Positions 8,701 through 20,320 of a stretch of 64,000 nt of DNA are shown here, piece after piece. Position 1 is the stretch's first letter. Each line of letters starts with the position of its first letter. The notes under the pieces were generated by a model, which did no database searches, was not told the DNA's origin, and worked only from the letters and a program-made list of their open reading frames with translations. The translations under genes and the position numbers were made by a program. Source of the stretch: Variovorax paradoxus (GTDB taxonomy: Bacteria; Pseudomonadota; Gammaproteobacteria; Burkholderiales; Burkholderiaceae_C); assembly GCF_024734665.1 (NCBI RefSeq), contig NZ_CP102931.1, positions 1,548,001 to 1,612,000 on the forward strand, read 5' to 3'.

Positions 8701-10425
8701 TCAACCGCGGCTCAGGTTGCGCCAGGCCTGCGTGCGCGACAGCAGCACGCGCGTGAGCAGCGAGTAGGCGATGCACACGATGGTCGAGGTGACGACGATC
8801 AGGCTGGCCAGCGCCGCGGCCGGGCCGATGTCGCCAGCGTCGTCCAGATGCATGATCGCGACCGAGGCCAGGATGGTCTCCGGCGTGTAGAGAAAGATGG
8901 CGCACGACAGGCTGGCCATCGACACCACGAAGAAGTAGCGCCCGATATCCAGGATGGCCGGCAGGCACACCGGCACCGTCACGCGCAGGAAGGTCTTGAA
9001 GAACGGCACCTTGAGCGAGGCCGACACGGCCTCGAACTCGTTGTCGATCTGCTTTAGCGCCGTCACGGCCGTGAGATGGCTCGACGTGTAGTAGTGCACC
9101 ACCATCGAGATGATCAGGATCGCCATCGTCTGGTAGAGAAAGTTCAGCGGGTTGGCCGGGTGGTTGAAGAACATCACGTAGCCCAGCCCGAGCACCAGGC
9201 CCGGCACCGCCATCGACAGCACCGCCATCAGGTGCATGCCCTTGCGCATCAGGCCGAGGTTGCGCGTCTTCTCGATCAGGTAGGCGCCCACGAAGACGAT
9301 CAGCGAGCCGGCCACGGCGGTGGCCATGGCAACGATCAGGCTGTTGCCGTAGGCCGCGGCCATGTCGCTTTCGACCAGCACGAAGTGATAGTGCTTGAGC
9401 GTGAGCGAAAGGTCGTAGGGCCACAGCGAGATCAGCGAGGTGTAGATCGCCATGCCGATGGTGGCCAGCAGCAGGCCGCACACCACCGCGCAGAACAGCA
9501 TCAGCAGCGGATCGGCGAGCTTGCGGCGCTTGGGGCTGTAGGGCACCGAGCGGGCCGTGAGCTGCGCCTTCAGCTTGCGCCGCACCACGTAGTCGATCAC
9601 GAAGGAAATGATCGATGGAAGCAGCAGCAGCATGCCCACCACCGCGCCGATGGAGAAGTTGTGCTGCCCCACCACCTGCTTGAACACGTCGACCGACAGC
9701 ACGTTGAAGTTGCCGCCGATCACCTTGGGCGCGCCGAAGTCGCTCACCACGTAGGTGAAGACCACGGTGGCCGCGCTGATGAGGCCGTACTTGCACGAGG
9801 GCAGCGTGATGGTCATGAACTGGCGAAACGGCCGCGTGCGCAGGGCAGTGGCCGCCTCGTACAGCCGGCCGTCGGCGAGCGACAGCGCGGTGACCAGGAT
9901 CATCAGCGCATGCGGAAAGGTGTTGTAGACCTCGGCCAGGATGATGCCGGGCGCGCCGTAGATCGACGTGCCGCCCAGCAGGAACTTGAGCGCGCCCTGG
10001 TTGCCGAACCACTGCACGAAGGAAATGGCCGACAGCAGCGAGGGCGCCAGCAGCGGAATCAGCGCGATGAGGCGGAACACCGCCTTCAGCGGCGCCGGCA
10101 TGCAGCTGCGCGTGAGCGCGTAGGCAAAGACGAAGGCGGTGGGCACCGAGATCATCACCACCGCCGCCGAAACCCAGACCGAGTTCCATGCCGCGCGCAG
10201 CAGGCTCGGCGTCTGGAAGTAGGTGATGAAGTGGGCAAGGCCGACGAAGCGGCCGTCCTTGTCCTGCACCGCGTGGGCCAGGATGGTCGCCAGCGGTGCG
10301 ATCAGGAACACGAAGAGCATCGCCATCACCACGAACAGGATGACCCGGGCAATGGTTTCGTCGCGGCTCCAGCGCATGGCCGGTCGCGCGGCGAACGCAG
10401 GACGGGGGTGTGCCAGCGTGTTCAT
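8701..10425 (-). CDS. AEP-type ABC transporter, fused double permease
   Basis: 574 residues with about twelve hydrophobic segments arranged as two BPD_transp_1 permease domains in one chain. Each half has an EAA-type ATPase docking loop: [15 protein letters not shown] in the first and [15 protein letters not shown] in the second. In Salmonella the equivalent permeases are two proteins (PhnU and PhnV); a fused form is typical of the predicted AEP transporters of Burkholderiales. Its start overlaps the ATPase stop by four bases (ATGA), and phnW follows 56 bases downstream. Inner-membrane AEP import is inferred from operon context. Confidence 0.88.
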   Translation of the reverse strand: MNTLAHPRPAFAARPAMRWSRDETIARVILFVVMAMLFVFLIAPLATILAHAVQDKDGRFVGLAHFITYFQTPSLLRAAWNSVWVSAAVVMISVPTAFVFAYALTRSCMPAPLKAVFRLIALIPLLAPSLLSAISFVQWFGNQGALKFLLGGTSIYGAPGIILAEVYNTFPHALMILVTALSLADGRLYEAATALRTRPFRQFMTITLPSCKYGLISAATVVFTYVVSDFGAPKVIGGNFNVLSVDVFKQVVGQHNFSIGAVVGMLLLLPSIISFVIDYVVRRKLKAQLTARSVPYSPKRRKLADPLLMLFCAVVCGLLLATIGMAIYTSLISLWPYDLSLTLKHYHFVLVESDMAAAYGNSLIVAMATAVAGSLIVFVGAYLIEKTRNLGLMRKGMHLMAVLSMAVPGLVLGLGYVMFFNHPANPLNFLYQTMAILIISMVVHYYTSSHLTAVTALKQIDNEFEAVSASLKVPFFKTFLRVTVPVCLPAILDIGRYFFVVSMASLSCAIFLYTPETILASVAIMHLDDAGDIGPAAALASLIVVTSTIVCIAYSLLTRVLLSRTQAWRNLSRG

Positions 10426-11558
10426 GGCTTCGGGCTGCGTGCGGAGAAGGCGCGGATGCGATTGGCGCGCAGCGCGATGTCGATGGTGTTGCCTTCGCGG
10501 ATGTCGAGGTCGTGCAGCTGGTTGAGCGAGAAGTGCAGGCCGAGCGTTTGTCCGTGCAGCGCATCAGCCGTCACTTCGGCAATGCACAGGCCACCGAGGA
10601 ATTCGACCTTGGTGACCAGCGCCTGCAGGCGGTTGGCCGTGTCCTCTCCCAGGTGCTCGACCGCGCGGTCTTCGGGGCGCAGGTAGAGGTTGACGGCTTC
10701 GCCGGGCTCGAAGGCGCCGTCGCAGGCGTCGCACTGCAGCTCCATGTCGCCGACCTTGAAGCGGTGGTTGCCCAGCGCCACCGCGCGCAGCACGTTGACC
10801 TTGCCGACGAAATCGGCCACGAAGGGCGTGGCCGGCTGTTCGTAGACTTCCATCGGCGTGCCGACCTGCTCGATCACGCCGTGATTCATGACCACGATGC
10901 GGTCGGCCATCGACAGCGCCTCTTCCTGGTCGTGCGTGACCATGATGGTCGTGATGCCGACCTGCTTCTGCAGCCGGCGGATTTCGCCGCGCAGGCGAAT
11001 GCGCTCCAGCGCATCGAGCGCCGACAGCGGTTCGTCGAGCAGCAGCAGGCCGGGGCGCGTGGCGAGCGCGCGGGCCAGTGCAACGCGTTGCTGCTGGCCA
11101 CCCGAAAGCTGGCTCGGGTACTTGTTGCCCGAGGTCGGCAGGCCGACGAGCTTCAGCAGTTCTTCGACACGTGTCTTGATCTCACCTCGTTTGGCGCGGC
11201 TGTTGACCAGCCCATAGCCGATGTTCTCGGCAATCGACAGGTTGGGAAAGAGCGCATACGACTGGAAGACGATGCCGTAGTCGCGCCGGTCCGGCGGCAG
11301 CCACGAGACATCCTTGCCGTTCTGCAGGATCTGCCCGGCGGTCTGCGTTTCCAGCCCCGCGATGATGCGCAGCAGCGTGGTCTTGCCGCAGCCCGAGGGG
11401 CCCAGAAAACACAGCATCTCGCCCGGGTTCACGCGCAGGTGTACGTCGCGCAGCGCGCTGAAGGATTCGAAGTCCTTGCGAACGCCGACGATCTCGAGCG
11501 CTGCGGGAGCGCTCGCAGGCACCGGGCTGGCAATGAACTTGGTGTCGGTCATATCCAT
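10422..11558 (-). CDS. phnT: AEP-type ABC transporter, ATP-binding protein
   Basis: About 378 residues. Walker A GPSGCGKT near residue 53, signature LSGGQQQ, Walker B LLLLDEP and the switch His of [10 protein letters not shown] are all intact, and a C-terminal TOBE-like region follows, as in CUT1/Fbp-type importers. Three starts are possible: GTG 11567, ATG 11558 and ATG 11552; 11558 is chosen since a weak GAG lies eight bases upstream. The stop overlaps the permease start. It should power AEP uptake with the flanking permease and binding protein; the ligand is inferred from phnW and the rest of the operon. Confidence 0.88.
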   Translation of the reverse strand: MDMTDTKFIASPVPASAPAALEIVGVRKDFESFSALRDVHLRVNPGEMLCFLGPSGCGKTTLLRIIAGLETQTAGQILQNGKDVSWLPPDRRDYGIVFQSYALFPNLSIAENIGYGLVNSRAKRGEIKTRVEELLKLVGLPTSGNKYPSQLSGGQQQRVALARALATRPGLLLLDEPLSALDALERIRLRGEIRRLQKQVGITTIMVTHDQEEALSMADRIVVMNHGVIEQVGTPMEVYEQPATPFVADFVGKVNVLRAVALGNHRFKVGDMELQCDACDGAFEPGEAVNLYLRPEDRAVEHLGEDTANRLQALVTKVEFLGGLCIAEVTADALHGQTLGLHFSLNQLHDLDIREGNTIDIALRANRIRAFSARSPKP

Positions 11559-11636
11559 TTTTCGCACTCGTCGTTGGCGGGCGTCACCACTGCGGCAGCG
11601 CCCGCGGATTGAAAGTCGTGGGGAATGCCGTCGGGC

Positions 11637-12677
11637 CTACTTGGGTTCAGCCTTGCCTTCGTAGCGCTTGCTCCATTCCGCCAGGATGCGCTCGCGGTTC
11701 TTCGCTGCCCAGTTGATGTCGTTCTTGGCGAGCAGCTTTTCGTAGTTGTCCGGAATGCCTTCGAGCTTCGAGGCCACGCCGGGGTAGGCCACCACCGCCC
11801 ACCATGTGGAGGTGATCTGGTTGGCCTCCTTGCTGGCCATCCAGTCGGCGAAGCGCTTGGCCTGTTCCGTCTTCTTGCTCGTCTTCATGATGCTGGTGGC
11901 CTCGATGTCCCAGCCCAGGCCTTCCTTCGGGAAGATCAGGTCGACGGGCGCGCCCGATTTCTTGACTTGGTGCGCGCGGAACTCGAACGAGATGCCGATG
12001 GGGAACTCACCCGCGCCGGCCTGCTTGCAGGGCTTGGAGCCCGAGTGCACGTACTGCGCGATGTTCTGGTGCAGCGCGTCCATGTACTTCCAGCCCTCTG
12101 CATCGCCCATGTTCTGCAGCCATGACGACACGTCGAGATAACCGGTGCCGCTGGAGGCCGGGTGCGGCATCGAGATGGTGCCCTTGTAGACGGGCTTGGC
12201 CAGGTCCTTCCAGCTCTCGGGCTTGGGCAGGCCGAGCTTCTGGGCCTCGACGCGGTTGAAGCAGATGGTGGCGGCCCAGACGTCCATGCCGACCCAGGCC
12301 GGCGGGCGGGCGCTGTCGGAGTAGGCGGGGTTCAGGTCCTTGAAGCCCTTGGGCTCGTAGGGCAGGAGCATGCCTTCCTGCTGCAGCAGCGCGAGGCTGC
12401 TGGCGGCCAGGCCGGCCACCACGTCGGCCTGCGGGTTGGCTTTTTCGGCCAGCAGCTTGGCGGTGACGATGCCGGTGGAGTCGCGCACCCACTTCACTTC
12501 GATGTCGGGGTTGGCTTTTTCGAAGGCGTCCTTGTAGAGCTTCATGGCGTCGGTCTCGAGCGCCGTGTAGACCAGGAGCGGAGTCTTCTGCGCCCAGGCG
12601 GCGCCGCCGGCCATGAGGCCTAGCGCCGCAACGCACAGGGCCGCGGTGAGACGGCGCGTGCTTTGTTTCATCGTCAT
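11637..12677 (-). CDS. phnS: AEP-type ABC transporter, periplasmic binding protein
   Basis: 346 residues. The ATG at 12677 is chosen because AGGAG lies six bases upstream. A signal peptide (about 1-30, ending AGGAAWAQ) leads into TPLLVYTALETDAMKLYKDA, the start of the extracellular solute-binding family 1 fold used by iron and AEP receptors. It is the first gene of the leftward phosphonate run and lies 78 bases upstream of the ATPase. It should capture AEP or a close relative in the periplasm. The strong TTGACA-17-TACATT promoter at 12764-12792 sits about 90 bases upstream. Confidence 0.88.
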   Translation of the reverse strand: MTMKQSTRRLTAALCVAALGLMAGGAAWAQKTPLLVYTALETDAMKLYKDAFEKANPDIEVKWVRDSTGIVTAKLLAEKANPQADVVAGLAASSLALLQQEGMLLPYEPKGFKDLNPAYSDSARPPAWVGMDVWAATICFNRVEAQKLGLPKPESWKDLAKPVYKGTISMPHPASSGTGYLDVSSWLQNMGDAEGWKYMDALHQNIAQYVHSGSKPCKQAGAGEFPIGISFEFRAHQVKKSGAPVDLIFPKEGLGWDIEATSIMKTSKKTEQAKRFADWMASKEANQITSTWWAVVAYPGVASKLEGIPDNYEKLLAKNDINWAAKNRERILAEWSKRYEGKAEPK

Positions 12678-12763
12678 CTGTTTCTCCTGAAATGGCTTGC
12701 TGTCACAGGGGTGAGTGAGTGGCGGGCTCCGGCAGTTGGCATTGCTCAAGCTCCGGTGATCGC

Positions 12764-12792
12764 AATGTAGATTGCTGATTGAAGACTGTCAA
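12764..12792 (-). promoter_or_regulatory. Strong sigma70-type promoter of the leftward phosphonate run
   Basis: On the minus strand TTGACA (12792-12787) is followed by 17 bases and TACATT (12769-12764), a near-consensus promoter reading into the phnS-like gene. The -35 box lies inside the left palindrome of the operator pair, so bound regulator would block RNA polymerase. Boxes and spacing are seen directly; transcription from it is inferred. Confidence 0.65.
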
Positions 12793-12817
12793 TAAAAAAT
12801 TGTTGACAGTTTTCAAT
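12778..12817. promoter_or_regulatory. Double operator between the divergent phosphonate runs
   Basis: ATTGAAGACTGTCAA (12778-12792) and TTGACAGTTTTCAAT (12803-12817) form an inverted repeat matching at 14 of 15 positions around a 10-base AT-rich spacer. Each arm is itself a short palindrome, TTGA-N6-TCAA. This is the size and symmetry expected for two dimers of the adjacent GntR/FCD regulator. A second TTGACA at 12803-12808 could serve the rightward run with a weak AAAATA at 12826-12831. Confidence 0.65.
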
Positions 12818-12837
12818 CCTCGGGGAAAATACGCCCC

Positions 12838-14794
<1,957 letters not shown>

Positions 14795-14821
14795 CGACAA
14801 CGACTTCCGGAGCACTCCCCC

Positions 14822-16270
14822 ATGAGCCAAGCCATCCTGAAGCCAGGCACCGTCCACCGCGAGGCCCTGCGCATTGCCGGCGAGCGGATTCACCGCGACC
14901 GCACGATCGACGTCACCTACCCCTATACCGGCGAAGTGATCGCCACCGTGCCCAAGGCCACGCTCGAAGATGTTCGGGTGGCCTACAAGATCGCACGCGA
15001 CTACAAGCCCACCCTCACGCGCTACGAGCGCTACAAGATCCTGATGCGCGCGGGCGAGATCATCGCCTCGCGCCTGGACGAGATCTCGCGCGTGATCACG
15101 ATGGAGTCGGGCCTGTGCCGCAAGGACTCGCTGTACGAGGTGGGCCGCGCCTCCGACGTGCTGCTGTTCGCGGCCAACCAGGCGCTGGTGGACGACGGCC
15201 AGGTGTTCTCCTGCGACCTCACGCACCACGGCAAGAGCCGCAAGGTCTATACGCTGCGCGAGCCGCTGCAGGGCGTGGTCACGGCCATTACGCCGTTCAA
15301 CCACCCGCTGAACCAGGTGATCCACAAGGTGGCGCCGTCCATTGCCACCAACAACCGCATGGTGCTCAAGCCCAGCGAGAAGACGCCGCTCACCGCCTTC
15401 ATCCTGGCCGACATCCTGTACGAGGCGGGCCTGCCGCCGCCGATGCTGTCGGTGATCACGGGAGACCCGAGGGAGATTGCCGACGAGATGCTCACCAGCG
15501 CCGACGTGGACCTGGTCACCTTCACGGGGGGCGTGGCCATCGGCAAGTACATCGCGGGCAAGGCGGTGTACAAGCGCCAGATCCTGGAGCTGGGGGGCAA
15601 TGATCCGATCATCGTGATGGAAGATGCGGACGTCGAGGAGGCGGCCACGCTGGCGGCCAGCGGCTCGTACAAGAACTCGGGCCAGCGCTGCACGGCGATC
15701 AAGCGCATGCTGGTGCACGAGGCGGTGGCGGACCGGTTCGTGGAGCTGCTGCTGGCCAAGACGAAGGCCCTGAAGTACGGCGACCCGATGGACCCGGCCA
15801 CGGACATGGGCACGGTGATCGACGAGGCGGCGGCGATCCAGTTCGAGGCGGTGGTCAACGAGGCGATCAAGGCGGGTGCGAAGCTGTTGTACGGCAATGT
15901 GCGTAGCGGCGCGCTGTATTCGCCGACGGTGCTCGACCATGTGGACCCCGGGATGACGGTGGCCAAGCACGAGACCTTCGGGCCGGTCTCGCCGGTGATC
16001 CGCTTCAAGACGATCGAAGACGCGATCCGCATCTCCAACGGCACGGCCTACGGGCTGTCTTCTGCGGTGTGCACGAACCGCATGGACTACATCACGCGCT
16101 TCATCCGCGAGCTGAACGTGGGCAGCGTCAATGTGCGCGAGGTGCCGGGCTACCGCCTGGAGCTCACGCCCTTCGGCGGCATCAAGGACTCGGGCCTGGG
16201 GTACAAGGAAGGCGTGCTCGAGGCCATGAAGAGCTTTACCAATACCAAGACTTATTCGTTGCCGTGGTAG
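14822..16270 (+). CDS. phnY: Phosphonoacetaldehyde dehydrogenase
   Basis: 482 residues of the NAD(P)-dependent aldehyde dehydrogenase superfamily. The catalytic Cys is at 290 in NSGQRCTAIKR and the general-base Glu at 256 in LELGGNDP; the Rossmann region includes TFTGGVAIGKYI. It oxidises phosphonoacetaldehyde, made by PhnW or by an FAD amine oxidase, to phosphonoacetate for PhnA. It lies directly between phnA and the PhnZ-type gene. The 3' end overlaps the most probable start of that next gene. Context makes this assignment much stronger than for an isolated aldehyde dehydrogenase. Confidence 0.93.
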   Translation: MSQAILKPGTVHREALRIAGERIHRDRTIDVTYPYTGEVIATVPKATLEDVRVAYKIARDYKPTLTRYERYKILMRAGEIIASRLDEISRVITMESGLCRKDSLYEVGRASDVLLFAANQALVDDGQVFSCDLTHHGKSRKVYTLREPLQGVVTAITPFNHPLNQVIHKVAPSIATNNRMVLKPSEKTPLTAFILADILYEAGLPPPMLSVITGDPREIADEMLTSADVDLVTFTGGVAIGKYIAGKAVYKRQILELGGNDPIIVMEDADVEEAATLAASGSYKNSGQRCTAIKRMLVHEAVADRFVELLLAKTKALKYGDPMDPATDMGTVIDEAAAIQFEAVVNEAIKAGAKLLYGNVRSGALYSPTVLDHVDPGMTVAKHETFGPVSPVIRFKTIEDAIRISNGTAYGLSSAVCTNRMDYITRFIRELNVGSVNVREVPGYRLELTPFGGIKDSGLGYKEGVLEAMKSFTNTKTYSLPW

Positions 16271-16854
16271 TCGCAGCATCGCTCGCTGTGCCGCTGGACG
16301 TGGAGGGCATCGTCGCCCTGTTCGAGGCCAGGGGCCACGCGCAGTACGACGGTGAACCCGTCACGCAGCTCCAGCACGCGCTGCAGTCCGCGCACCTGGC
16401 CGAGCAGGCCGGTGCATCCAGCGAACTCATCACTGCAAGCCTGCTGCACGACTTGGGGCACCTGCTGCACGACATGGACGGCACGCCCACGCAGCAGGGC
16501 CTGGACGACCTGCACCAGTACCGCAGCCGTGCCTTCCTGAAGCACCTGTTCGGCCCGGCCACGCTCGACCCGATCCGGCTGCACGTGGATGCCAAGCGCT
16601 TCCTGTGCGCGCGCGAACCGGGGTATCTCGAAGCGCTGTCGGCCGATTCGCAGCGCAGCCTGGTGCTGCAGGGCGGTGTGTTCGACGAAGCACAGGCAAG
16701 GCAGTTCGAAGCGCTGCCGCATGCGCTCGACGCGGTGCGCCTGCGCCGCTGGGACGACAGTGCCAAGTGCGCCGATGCGAAGACGCCCGACCTGATGCAC
16801 TACGCGCGGCACATGGTGCTCGCGTCGAGGCAGGCTGCCACGCAGCAGCCATAA
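16264..16854 (+). CDS. PhnZ-type HD-domain phosphonate oxygenase homologue
   Basis: 196 residues if translation begins at GTG 16264, overlapping the phnY stop by seven bases; GTG 16288 is an alternative. With the first start, Tyr28, Glu31, His38, His62-Asp63, His84, His107, Lys111 and Asp164 fall at nearly constant offset from the di-iron ligands and substrate residues of PhnZ as I recall them (Tyr24, Glu27, His34, His58-Asp59, His80, His104, Lys108, Asp161). PhnZ cleaves the C-P bond of (R)-2-amino-1-hydroxyethylphosphonate to glycine and phosphate. No gene for the hydroxylase partner PhnY* is in this window, so the natural substrate is uncertain. The family is regularly found in phosphonate operons. 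Confidence 0.8.
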   Translation: MVVAASLAVPLDVEGIVALFEARGHAQYDGEPVTQLQHALQSAHLAEQAGASSELITASLLHDLGHLLHDMDGTPTQQGLDDLHQYRSRAFLKHLFGPATLDPIRLHVDAKRFLCAREPGYLEALSADSQRSLVLQGGVFDEAQARQFEALPHALDAVRLRRWDDSAKCADAKTPDLMHYARHMVLASRQAATQQP

Positions 16855-16877
16855 CCTGAAACCGAGAGCCTTCCGAC

Positions 16878-18266
16878 ATGCGCCCCTTCTGGATCGAACA
16901 GGCCCTCTTCAACGACGGCGACCTCGCACCTGCACTGCAGGGCGCGCAGCGCGCCGACGTCTGCATCGTTGGTGGCGGCTTCACCGGGCTCTGGACCGCC
17001 ATCCAGGCGAAGCAGCGCAACCCGGCGCTCGACATTGCCATCGTCGAGAGCGATCTCTGCGGCTCCGGTGCGAGTGGGCGCAACGGCGGCTGCCTGCTGA
17101 CGTGGTCGACCAAGTTCTTCACGCTGCGCCGACTGTTCGGCGAAGCCGAGGCCATCCGCCTCGTCAGGGCCTCGGAAGATGCGGTGCAACACATCGCCGA
17201 CTTCTGCCGCGCGCACGGCATCGATGCCGAGCTGCGGCAGGACGGCACGCTCTACACCGCAACCTCGCAGGCCCAGGTCGGCGCGCTCGACCCCGTGATG
17301 AAAGGGCTGGAGGACTGCGGCCTTCATTCCTACCGCACGCTGCCGCCCGAAGAAGTCGCGCGCCGCTCGGGCTCCGCGCGCAACCTGGCGGGCGTGTATT
17401 CGCCCATCGCCGCGACCGTGCATCCGGGCAAGCTGGTGCGGGGGCTGAGGCGCGTGGCGCTGCGCATGGGCATCCGCATCTACGAGCGCAGCCCGATGAT
17501 CGACTTCACGCAAGGCCATCCGGTCACGGTGCGCACGCCGGCCGGCAGCATCGAGGCGCCGAAGCTGGTGCTGGCGATGAACGCGTGGATGGCCAGCGCC
17601 TTGCCTCAGTTCGAGCGCACGATCGCCATCGTGTCGAGCGACATGGTCATCACGGAAAAATGCCCCGAGCTGCTGCGCGCGACGGGGCTCGTCGATGGCG
17701 TCTCGGTGCTCGATTCGCGCACCTTCGTCTATTACTACCGCACCACTGTGGACGGTCGCCTGATGCTGGGCAAGGGCGGCAACACCTTCACCTGGGGCGG
17801 CCGCATCGCGCCGGTGTTCGACCAGCGCTCACCTTACGAGGCCGAGCTCACGCGCGCGCTGCATGGCTTCTTTCCTTCGCTGCGCGACGTGCCAGTGACT
17901 GCGAGCTGGAACGGGCCCTCGGACCGCTCCGTGACCGGCTTCCCGTTCTTCGGCAAGCTCAACGGCGCGCCGCACATCTACTACGGCTTCGGCTACTCGG
18001 GCAACGGCGTGGGGCCGACCTACATGGGCGGGCAGATCCTTTCATCGCTTTTGCTGGACGAGGACAACGCCTGGACGCGCAGCCCGCTCATCCAGGGGCC
18101 GCTGGGGCAGTTTCCGCCCGAGCCGATCCGCTACATCGGCTCCATCGTCGTGCGCGACGCGATCCGCCGCAAGGAAGCGGCCGAGGACCGCGACAGCCGG
18201 CCGTGGATGGTCGACCGGCTGCTGAGCAAGTTCGCCGACGCGGCAGGCAAGTCGGACAAGGGCTGA
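16878..18266 (+). CDS. Phosphonate-associated FAD-dependent oxidoreductase
   Basis: 462 residues of the DAO/glycine-oxidase-like flavoprotein family, with the FAD motif VGGGFTG at 31-37 and [10 protein letters not shown] shortly after. Last gene of the rightward phosphonate run, 23 bases after the PhnZ-type gene. Relatives in phosphonate loci have been annotated as aminophosphonate oxidoreductases, and enzymes of this group have been reported to oxidise AEP and N-methyl-AEP to phosphonoacetaldehyde; that would feed PhnY independently of PhnW. The stretch GYSGNGVGPTYMGGQI near the C-terminus is the usual second FAD contact. Substrate is inferred. It ends six bases before a second, convergent flavoprotein gene. 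Confidence 0.83.
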   Translation: MRPFWIEQALFNDGDLAPALQGAQRADVCIVGGGFTGLWTAIQAKQRNPALDIAIVESDLCGSGASGRNGGCLLTWSTKFFTLRRLFGEAEAIRLVRASEDAVQHIADFCRAHGIDAELRQDGTLYTATSQAQVGALDPVMKGLEDCGLHSYRTLPPEEVARRSGSARNLAGVYSPIAATVHPGKLVRGLRRVALRMGIRIYERSPMIDFTQGHPVTVRTPAGSIEAPKLVLAMNAWMASALPQFERTIAIVSSDMVITEKCPELLRATGLVDGVSVLDSRTFVYYYRTTVDGRLMLGKGGNTFTWGGRIAPVFDQRSPYEAELTRALHGFFPSLRDVPVTASWNGPSDRSVTGFPFFGKLNGAPHIYYGFGYSGNGVGPTYMGGQILSSLLLDEDNAWTRSPLIQGPLGQFPPEPIRYIGSIVVRDAIRRKEAAEDRDSRPWMVDRLLSKFADAAGKSDKG

Positions 18267-18272
18267 GCGCGT

Positions 18273-19553
18273 TCAGGCCAGCCGGTCGAGCAGGCTGTAC
18301 CAGGCCACGCCGCCGGCCACGTAGAAGCGCTGCAATCCATGCAGCGGGATCGGTGCGATCGGCGTCACCGGGTATGGAAAATCCGCGCCCGCATCGACCA
18401 GCCGCGCCGCCACGTGCTTGCCCATGCTGGTGGCCAGCGCGATGCCACGCCCGTTGTAGCCCAGTGCCACCGTCACGCCCGGCGCCGGCGTGTGCACGTG
18501 CGGCATGAAGTCGCGCGTGACCGCGATGCGGCCGGCCCAGCGGTACTCGTAGCGCAGCGGCCCCAGTTGGGGAAACAGCAGTTCGAGCGAACGTTCGAGG
18601 TGCGCGAAATCCGCGGGCCCGGCCGGGTCGGCGAAGTGGCCGCGCCCGCCCATCAGCAGGCGGCCCTGCGCGTCCTTGCGGAAGTAGAGCAGCAGGCGCT
18701 GCGAGGTCGATGCGGTTTCGCCGCCCGGCAGGATGGCGTCGGCCGCGGGGCCCTTGAGCGGTTCGGTCGCGACGATGAAGCTGTTGGCGGCCAGCACGGT
18801 GCTCGACAGCTTCGGCCACAGCGCGCCGGTGTAGCCGTTGGTCGCGATGACGACCTGCTCGGCGGTGACGCTTGCACCGGTCGATGTGCTCGCATGCCAG
18901 TGCGTGCCGCGGCGCTCCAGCGCCGTGACTTCGGTGCCGCCGTGCACGGAAGCACCTGCGGCCTGCGCGGCACGCACCAGCCCGCGCGTGTAGGCCAGTG
19001 GCTGGATGCTGCCGGTGCGGCCGTCGAGCCAGCCGCCGGCAAAGGCTTCGGTGCCGAGCCGCGCGCTGACGGCGGCGCGGTCGAGTTGCAGCGTCGTCAC
19101 GCCGCGCTTCGCCCACTGCTCGGCGCGCGCATGCAGCGCGGCCACGTCCTTCTGTGCGTAGGCGGCCTGGATCCAGCCTTTGCGCACCGGCTGGCAGTCG
19201 ATGCGGTGGCGGGCGATCAGGTCGAACACCAGGTCGGCCGAGCGCGAGACCGCATCGATCAAGGGCTCTGCACGCGCTTGGCCATAGAGCTGGACCAGCT
19301 CATCGGGGTCGTGCTTGAGCGAAGGATTCACCTGCCCGCCGTTGCGCCCCGACGCGCCCCAGCCGGGTTCGTGCGCTTCAAGCACGCAGGCCTGCACGCC
19401 GGCCTCGGCCAGATGCAGCGCAGCCGAGAGGCCGGTGAAGCCGCCGCCGACGATCAGCACGTCGGCCTTGCGCGATTCGGTCAGCGGCGGCGTTGGCGGA
19501 GCGGGTGGTGCGGTGTCGGCCCAGAGCGAAGGAGGCAACGCGCGAACACTCAT
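18273..19553 (-). CDS. FAD-dependent amine/amino acid oxidoreductase (DadA/PuuB-like)
   Basis: 426 residues from the ATG at 19553, which overlaps the stop of the upstream ABC ATPase gene (ATGA). FAD motif VGGGFTG is at 35-41, followed by [19 protein letters not shown], the PuuB/YhhO-like pattern; [17 protein letters not shown] near the end is the second FAD contact. It probably oxidises the amine or amino acid carried in by the co-encoded polar amino acid ABC transporter. It is related to, but clearly distinct from, the phosphonate-run flavoprotein that converges on it, with only six bases between their stops. Substrate unknown. Confidence 0.87.
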   Translation of the reverse strand: MSVRALPPSLWADTAPPAPPTPPLTESRKADVLIVGGGFTGLSAALHLAEAGVQACVLEAHEPGWGASGRNGGQVNPSLKHDPDELVQLYGQARAEPLIDAVSRSADLVFDLIARHRIDCQPVRKGWIQAAYAQKDVAALHARAEQWAKRGVTTLQLDRAAVSARLGTEAFAGGWLDGRTGSIQPLAYTRGLVRAAQAAGASVHGGTEVTALERRGTHWHASTSTGASVTAEQVVIATNGYTGALWPKLSSTVLAANSFIVATEPLKGPAADAILPGGETASTSQRLLLYFRKDAQGRLLMGGRGHFADPAGPADFAHLERSLELLFPQLGPLRYEYRWAGRIAVTRDFMPHVHTPAPGVTVALGYNGRGIALATSMGKHVAARLVDAGADFPYPVTPIAPIPLHGLQRFYVAGGVAWYSLLDRLA

Positions 19554-20320
19554 GCACGCACCTCCGCGGACGCCGCAGACGCTACAGCACCAGACGGATG
19601 CAGCACGCGCCGCAAGAAGTCTTGCGTACGTGCCTGGCGCGGCGCGCCCAGCACCTGCGCGGACGGGCCTTCCTCCACGATGCTGCCGCTGTGCAGGAAG
19701 CACACGCGGTCGGCCACTTCGCGCGCGAAGCCCATCTCGTGCGTGACCACGATCATCGTCATGCCCTCGTCGGCCAGTGCGCGCATCACGCCGAGCACGT
19801 CGCCGACCAGCTCGGGGTCGAGCGCCGAAGTGGGCTCGTCGAACAGCATGGCCTCGGGCTTCATCGCGAGCGCGCGGGCGATTGCCACGCGCTGCTGCTG
19901 CCCGCCCGAGAGCTGCGCCGGATACGCCTGCGCCTTCTCGGCAAGCCCTACCTTGGCCAGCAGCGCCAGCGCTTCTTCGCGCGCCTGCGCCGCGTTCTGG
20001 CGCAGTACGTAGATCGGGCCTTCCATCACGTTCTCCAGCACGGTGCGGTGCGGGAACAGGTTGAAGCGCTGGAACACCATGCCCATGCGGCTGCGCAGCC
20101 GGTGGATGTTGGGCCCGTTGCGGTCCACCCGCTCGCCGAAGGCGCGCACTTCGCCGCCTTCGTACGACTCCAGCCCGTTGATGCAGCGAAGCACCGTCGA
20201 CTTGCCCGAGCCCGAAGGGCCGATCAGGCACACGACCTCGCCCTTGTCCACGTTCAGGCTCACGCCCTGCAGCACGCGGTGCGTGCCGAAGCGCTTTTCC
20301 AGTCCTTCGACGTGGATCAT
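19550..20320 (-). CDS. Polar amino acid ABC transporter, ATP-binding protein
   Basis: 256 residues. Walker [10 protein letters not shown] at 34-42, signature [15 protein letters not shown], Walker [14 protein letters not shown] and the switch His in VVTHEMGFA are the GlnQ/HisP pattern of polar amino acid importers. It overlaps the permease start region by four bases and the flavoprotein start by four, so the three genes are tightly coupled. It energises uptake by the permease encoded upstream. The substrate is probably an amine or amino acid, judged by the family and the flavoprotein partner. Confidence 0.92.
   Translation of the reverse strand: MIHVEGLEKRFGTHRVLQGVSLNVDKGEVVCLIGPSGSGKSTVLRCINGLESYEGGEVRAFGERVDRNGPNIHRLRSRMGMVFQRFNLFPHRTVLENVMEGPIYVLRQNAAQAREEALALLAKVGLAEKAQAYPAQLSGGQQQRVAIARALAMKPEAMLFDEPTSALDPELVGDVLGVMRALADEGMTMIVVTHEMGFAREVADRVCFLHSGSIVEEGPSAQVLGAPRQARTQDFLRRVLHPSGAVASAASAEVRA

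Noticed and set aside
7514..10564. A single 1016-codon frame running from the permease region through phnW
   Set aside because: Only the part from 8644 downstream is PhnW; the upstream part is an out-of-frame reading of the permease gene, and a ribosome site lies directly before 8644.
8701..12677. Iron(III) ABC transporter of the Fbp type
   Set aside because: The protein families are close to iron importers, but direct linkage to phnW, phnA, phnY and the GntR regulator favours AEP.
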